Positions 14,041 through 17,752 of a DNA stretch of 17,752 bases are shown in pieces. The stretch's first letter is position 1. Each line of letters begins with the position of its first letter. The stretch is taken from assembly GCA_002441055.1 (NCBI GenBank), contig DJWR01000223.1, positions 320 through 18,071 on the forward strand, given 5' to 3'. A program made the position numbers and the translations under genes. The notes under the pieces are model-generated. The model was not told where the DNA came from. It was given only the letters and a program-made list of their open reading frames with translations, and did not search any database. The DNA comes from Caulobacteraceae bacterium UBA6225 (lineage in GTDB: Bacteria; Pseudomonadota; Alphaproteobacteria; Caulobacterales; Caulobacteraceae).

Positions 14041-15378
14041 ATGGGCGGACTGCCCGAACAGAAGCTGACCATCCTGCGTCAGATGGTCGAGTCTGCGCCC
14101 GACCGGGTGGTCGGTGATCTGCGCGGCGCCCTGTCCGGGGCCGGCGGCGATTCCGGTCTGGTCGACGTGCGAATGCTGGTGGAGACCGAGGCCCGGGACC
14201 GCCAGCTGCGCAACGCCGTGCTTCACCCCCTCGTGCCCCTCTGCATCGGCGATGGCCGCACCGAACGGCTGACCTTTCCGGCCCGGGCCTTCGCCCTGGT
14301 CTGGCGGGGCCTGCGTGATCAGGCGACCCACGAGGTCGGTCGTGCGGCGGCTCTGTTTGAAGAATTCCAGGCCGATCAGAGCTCGCCAGAGCCCTTCGAC
14401 ATTCTCGCCCGACGCGCCGCCCGCGGGGTGCGTGAGCGCAACCATCCCAAGTTCGCCGCCGCCGCTGACCTGGCTGACGCCGCCCGGCCCGACGGCGCGC
14501 GGTTGCTGGCGGAATGCCTGCAGATGGCGCCGGTGGTCCGGGCCGCCGTGGGGCGCCTTCCCAGCTGGATCCAGCGGGTCACGGACGAAGACGCCGCCCT
14601 GGCGCGGATCGCCTACAAGGACTCCGTGGCGATCGCCGAGGATGCGGGGCCGCGCTTCTTCGAAATGCTCGCCGCCCATCTGACCCATCCCTGGATGGTG
14701 CTGCGTCTGATCAGCGCGGTGATGGACAAGCCGCCCGAGAGCTATCTCGCCGGGTCTGAGCTGGCCGATTTCGGCCTGCGGGTCCTGGACGGAATTGATG
14801 CGGGTCTGCGCGAAATCGAGCAGTTCGACTCCAGCGGCGGGATGACTGCGGTGCGCGCCGCGGCCCAGGCGATCGACCGGGTGACCGCACAGATCGCCGA
14901 GATCGAAGGCAATGTGGAGCTGAGCCGTCAGGGGCCCTGGGGGGGGCGGCTGACCAAGCAGAAGACCGCCCTGGCGCGTCTGGTGGAAACGCGACTGCGG
15001 GAAATCGACAAGGCGCTCTCCCAGACCCTGCCGATCACCCAGGTCTGGATTGGACGGGTGTCCAAGGACGCCGCCCGACTGACCGCCGCCCCCGACCCGA
15101 CCGCCCTGCAGAAGACCAAGACCCTGGTGGCCTTCGCGCAGGAAATCCGCGGGGCGGCCAACTATGGCGGGTTCGCCGCGGCGCGGACAAAGGTGATGGA
15201 GGCCCTGGAAGATCATCTTGATCTCTTTGTCGAAGACACCCTGGACCACCTCAAACAGGGTGACGCCCCTGATCCCGAGATCGCCCGCGCCCTGATGTCC
15301 GCCGCCATCGAGATTGTGGCCCTGGCCAGGGACCGGCAGGCCGCCGATATTCTCCGCCGGAGGCTCGCGGCCGTCTAA
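14041..15378 (+). CDS. Unrecognised 445-residue helical protein upstream of ccmI
   Basis: I do not recognise this family with confidence. The protein is soluble, with no signal peptide or membrane helix, and is rich in Ala, Leu, Arg, Asp and Glu, indicating long helices throughout. Visible parts are an N-terminal helix (GLPEQKLTILRQMVESAPD), a loop with RMLVETEARDRQLRNAVL, a central LPSWIQRVTDEDAALARIAY, PWMVLRLISAVMDK, a probable coiled-coil segment around AQIAEIEGNVELSR, and a helical C-terminus ending RRRLAAV. No catalytic motif, metal site or DNA-binding motif is apparent. The ATG at 14041 is preferred because GAGGGG lies 5 bases upstream; a longer frame from 14020 lacks one. It is 70 bp upstream of ccmI on the same strand and may be co-transcribed with the cytochrome c maturation genes, but neighbourhood alone does not give it that role. 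Confidence 0.85.
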   Translation: MGGLPEQKLTILRQMVESAPDRVVGDLRGALSGAGGDSGLVDVRMLVETEARDRQLRNAVLHPLVPLCIGDGRTERLTFPARAFALVWRGLRDQATHEVGRAAALFEEFQADQSSPEPFDILARRAARGVRERNHPKFAAAADLADAARPDGARLLAECLQMAPVVRAAVGRLPSWIQRVTDEDAALARIAYKDSVAIAEDAGPRFFEMLAAHLTHPWMVLRLISAVMDKPPESYLAGSELADFGLRVLDGIDAGLREIEQFDSSGGMTAVRAAAQAIDRVTAQIAEIEGNVELSRQGPWGGRLTKQKTALARLVETRLREIDKALSQTLPITQVWIGRVSKDAARLTAAPDPTALQKTKTLVAFAQEIRGAANYGGFAAARTKVMEALEDHLDLFVEDTLDHLKQGDAPDPEIARALMSAAIEIVALARDRQAADILRRRLAAV

Positions 15379-15448
15379 GGCGCGTTCTGGCGTCGCGGCG
15401 TCCGTTGACCCCTCGCGCGGGGGCGGGCTTTGCGCTACACGCGGGCCC

Positions 15449-16537
15449 ATGATCGTCTTCTGGATTGCGGTTGGGGTGATGTCCGCCGCCGTAGCGGGTT
15501 TCATCCTGCACCGCGCCGCGCGGGCGGCGGCCGGGAGCGTCGACGCCGACGCCACATTGCCCCTCTATCAGCGTCAGTTGTCCGAGATCGAAGACCTCGC
15601 CGATCGGGGTCTGATCGCCGCCGAAGAACGTCGCAGCGCGCATGCTGAAGCCGCCCGCCGCCTGTTGTCGGCTGCGGACGCCGCAGGCCCGGCCTGGACC
15701 GCCTCAACCCCGGCCCGCCCGCTGCTTGTCGCCATGGCGGTGATTGCGCCGGTGGCGGCGCTTGGCCTCTATCTGGGGATCGGCTCCCCCGGCTATGGGG
15801 ACCAGCCCTATGCGCAGCGCCTGGATCAGTGGCGCGCGTCGCCGCCGACTCAGCTGGACGCGCCGCAGATGGCCGCGGTTCTGCGGTCGGTCACCGCCGA
15901 GCGGCCGCAGGACCCAGAGCCGTTCCGCTTCCTGGCCATAGCCGAGATGGCCTCTGGCGACGCCCCAGCCGCCGCCCGCGCCCTGCGCGAGGCCCTGCGT
16001 CTGGCGCCGGACAGAGCCGATCTGTGGGAGTCCTTGGGCGAAGCCTTGATGGTCGCCGCCGAGGGCGAGGTCACCCCCCAGGCGGCGGCGGCCTTCCAGC
16101 GTGCCCTCGATCAGGATCCGCAGGCGGCCACCGCCCGCTTCCACCTGGCCCGAGGTCGGATCGAGGCGGGCGCGGTCGAGGCCGGTCTTGCGGAATGGCG
16201 CGCCCTGCTGGCGGATCTGCCGGCCGCCGATCCACGACGTCAGGTGTTGCAGGCGGCTATCGCTGATGTGGCCGCAGGCCCCCGTCAGCCTCCGCCCGTG
16301 GCGCCAGGGACCGTTGGCGCGCCCGAGATTGCGGCCATGGTCGAGGGGCTGGCCGCACGGCTGGCCGCCGAGCCTGACGATCCAGAAGGCTGGGTCCGGC
16401 TGGTCCGGTCCTACAGCGTGATGGGCGATGCGGTCCGCCGCGACGCCGCCTTGACCCAGGCCAAGGCGCGCTATGCCGATAATCCCCAGATACTGCGTGA
16501 ACTCGCCCAGGCGGCGGAAGCGGAGCCCATGAGATGA
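15449..16537 (+). CDS. ccmI: Cytochrome c maturation protein CcmI
   Basis: A 362-residue membrane protein of the system I cytochrome c maturation pathway. It binds apocytochrome c and hands it to the CcmFH haem ligation complex. Helix 1 is 2-20; the cytoplasmic loop contains LYQRQLSEIEDLADRGLI and EEARRLL-like helices typical of CcmI; helix 2 is about 91-112, followed by GSPGYGDQPYAQRL. The periplasmic part (about 140-362) has tetratricopeptide-like repeats (PEPFRFLAIAEMASGDAPAA, DLWESLGEALM, TARFHLARGRIEAGAVEAGL, EGWVRLVRSYSVMGD). I chose the ATG at 15449 because it opens directly into helix 1; the frame is open further upstream but non-homologous. No clear Shine-Dalgarno is seen. The stop overlaps the ccmE start in ATGA, so translation is coupled. 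Confidence 0.93.
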   Translation: MIVFWIAVGVMSAAVAGFILHRAARAAAGSVDADATLPLYQRQLSEIEDLADRGLIAAEERRSAHAEAARRLLSAADAAGPAWTASTPARPLLVAMAVIAPVAALGLYLGIGSPGYGDQPYAQRLDQWRASPPTQLDAPQMAAVLRSVTAERPQDPEPFRFLAIAEMASGDAPAAARALREALRLAPDRADLWESLGEALMVAAEGEVTPQAAAAFQRALDQDPQAATARFHLARGRIEAGAVEAGLAEWRALLADLPAADPRRQVLQAAIADVAAGPRQPPPVAPGTVGAPEIAAMVEGLAARLAAEPDDPEGWVRLVRSYSVMGDAVRRDAALTQAKARYADNPQILRELAQAAEAEPMR

Positions 16538-17055
16538 GCGGTTGGTTGCCCAAGTCCCGTAAGGCCCGGCGTCGGCTGGTGGTCCTGTCGGCGGTGGCGC
16601 CGGTGCTGGCCCTGGCGGTCGGTCTGACCCTCTGGGGCCTGTCGGACTCCATCTCCTACTTTTATACCCCGGCCCAGGCCGCTGAAACGAAGCCTGAGGC
16701 TGGCCGCACAATCCAGCTCGGCGGGCTCGTCCAGGACGGCAGCGTGGTCAAACACCCCGATGGGCGGCTGGAATTCGTGGTCGCCGATCAGATCACGGCC
16801 GCGCCCGTCGTGTTCCAGGGCGACCCCCCTGACCTGTTCCGCGAAGGGCAGGGGGTGGTGGCCACCGGCGCCTTTCGCGAGGACGGCGTCTTTGAGGCCC
16901 GTCGCCTGCTGGCCAAGCACGATGAGACCTACATGCCCCGCGACCTTCAGAACGCTTTGAAGGAGCAGGGCGAATGGCGGGGCGACGGCGCTCCCCGCGA
17001 GACAGACAGCCCAGGCGCAGGCCCGGCGCCCTACGGCGGGGCCGCCGGACGATGA
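16534..17055 (+). CDS. ccmE: Haem chaperone CcmE
   Basis: A 173-residue membrane-anchored periplasmic haem chaperone that receives haem from CcmABCD as a covalent adduct and passes it to CcmF for ligation. A basic N-terminus (PKSRKARRR) precedes a single signal-anchor helix (about 15-36). The OB-fold beta barrel covers about 55-128 (RTIQLGGLVQDGSV, LEFVVADQ, VVATGAFREDGVFEARRLLAKH). The haem-binding motif AKHDETYMP carries His129, the covalent attachment residue, and Tyr133, the axial ligand. The C-terminal tail from about 140 is disordered and Gly/Pro/Ala-rich. It overlaps ccmI and ccmF by ATGA (16534-16537 and 17052-17055), typical of a coupled operon. All hallmark residues are present, so it should be functional. 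Confidence 0.96.
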   Translation: MSGWLPKSRKARRRLVVLSAVAPVLALAVGLTLWGLSDSISYFYTPAQAAETKPEAGRTIQLGGLVQDGSVVKHPDGRLEFVVADQITAAPVVFQGDPPDLFREGQGVVATGAFREDGVFEARRLLAKHDETYMPRDLQNALKEQGEWRGDGAPRETDSPGAGPAPYGGAAGR

Positions 17056-17752
17056 TCGTCGAGATCGGGGCTTTCGCCCTTATTCTGTCGCTGATCCTGT
17101 CGGTGGTACAGACCGGCGCTTCGGTCATGGCGCGGATTCGTCGCGCCCCAGTCCTGGCGGCGGTGGGCGAGGGGGCGGCCATCGCGGCCTTCTTCACCCT
17201 GGCGGTTTCCTTCGCCACCCTGATCTACGCCTTTGTGGTCTCTGACTTCAGCGTCGCCAACGTCGCCACAAATTCCCACAGCGCCAAGCCGCTGCTCTAC
17301 CGGGTCGGCGGGGCGTGGGGCAGCCATGAGGGCTCCATGCTCATGTGGTGCCTGGCCCTCACCGGCTTCGGCGCGCTGCTGGCCGGCTATGGGCGAGGGC
17401 TCAGCTCCAGTCTGAAGGCGGTGGCCGTGGCGACCCAGGGCGCCCTGGGGATCGCCTTTCTGGCCTATACGGTGTTCGCGTCTAATCCGTTCTGGCGGCT
17501 CACCGATCCGCCCGTTGAGGGGCGTTCGCTCAATCCCCTGCTGCAGGACCCCGCCCTGATCCTGCATCCGCCCTTCCTCTATGTGGGCTATGTGGGCCTG
17601 TCGGTGGTCTTCTCCCTGGCCATCGCCGCCCTGGTTGAAGGCCGGGCCGACGCCGCCTGGGCCCGCTGGGTGCGACCCTGGACTCTGGCCGCCTGGAGCG
17701 GGCTGACCGTCGGCATCACGCTTGGCGCCTTCTGGGCCTATTACGAACTGGG
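17052..17752 (+). CDS. ccmF: Haem lyase subunit CcmF (N-terminal part, cut by window edge)
   Basis: The first 233 residues of a multi-spanning inner-membrane haem lyase that joins haem from CcmE to apocytochrome c. Visible helices are about 5-25, 40-62, 95-113, 122-143, 174-195 and 210-230. Family hallmarks are WGSHEGSMLMW (89-99), QDPALILHPPFLYVGYVG (165-182; His172, a conserved haem-ligand His in the family) and the start of the tryptophan-rich haem-handling region, GAFWAYYELG. The frame stays open to the last base, so the gene continues to the right. ATG at 17052 overlaps the ccmE stop in ATGA, giving translational coupling. Further ccm genes such as ccmH would be expected beyond the window. 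Confidence 0.96.
   Translation, partial: MIVEIGAFALILSLILSVVQTGASVMARIRRAPVLAAVGEGAAIAAFFTLAVSFATLIYAFVVSDFSVANVATNSHSAKPLLYRVGGAWGSHEGSMLMWCLALTGFGALLAGYGRGLSSSLKAVAVATQGALGIAFLAYTVFASNPFWRLTDPPVEGRSLNPLLQDPALILHPPFLYVGYVGLSVVFSLAIAALVEGRADAAWARWVRPWTLAAWSGLTVGITLGAFWAYYEL

Noticed and set aside
15405..15441. Promoter for ccmI from TTGACC (15405) and GCTACACG (15434)
   Set aside because: The gap is 23 bases, too long for either the standard or the Caulobacter spacing.
13984..15555. 523-codon leftward open frame opposite the unrecognised gene at 14041
   Set aside because: It is longer than the sense gene, but it overlaps the ccmI start and the divergent promoter, is Gly/His/Gln-rich, and lacks a ribosome-binding site. 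The sense frame has a good Shine-Dalgarno and normal helical composition.

Overview
This GC-rich window reads as the chromosome of an alphaproteobacterium, most likely from the Caulobacterales (Caulobacter/Phenylobacterium/Brevundimonas group). The reasons are the high GC content with dense, often overlapping genes, the many GTG and TTG starts, a penicillin-binding protein whose N-terminus resembles Caulobacter PbpC, a PepSY/PhoP-PhoQ-type operon, and a ccmIEF cluster. No tRNA, rRNA, insertion sequence, CRISPR array or prophage gene was seen. The placement is inferred from gene content only.

Layout. Positions 1-4599 are transcribed leftward: a small conserved protein (4351-4599), the ABC-F ATPase uup (2469-4289), a MASE1 hybrid histidine kinase (232-2322), and the start of a substrate-binding lipoprotein that leaves the window (1-146). 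A 156-bp divergent region carrying two perfect palindromes leads into a rightward signalling trio: a methanogen-output-domain-1 (MetOD1) protein, a HisKA_2 histidine kinase and a single-domain response regulator (4756-6753). The MetOD1 gene is broken by an in-frame amber codon at codon 34. A convergent class A penicillin-binding protein, probably PbpC, fills 6808-9093. Rightward genes for a YcgN-type cysteine-cluster protein (9172-9639) and a type II DnaJ (9763-10710) follow.

Positions 10807-13264 hold a compact PepSY protein / OmpR-family regulator / PhoQ-like kinase operon. It is preceded by an 11-bp-period direct repeat that resembles a PhoP box placed over the -35 region. This suggests an autoregulated envelope-sensing circuit in which the secreted PepSY protein may modulate the kinase. 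A convergent HD-superfamily protein (13268-13900) is followed, across a divergent region with a perfect inverted repeat, by a 445-residue protein I do not recognise. The window ends in the cytochrome c maturation genes ccmI, ccmE and ccmF (15449 onward, ccmF cut by the edge), coupled by ATGA overlaps.

The points most worth a second look are the nonsense codon in the otherwise intact MetOD1 gene and its three-part signalling module, the PhoP-box-like operator, the PbpC-like N-terminal peptide, and the unrecognised gene beside ccm. Intergenic gaps are all shorter than 300 bp.
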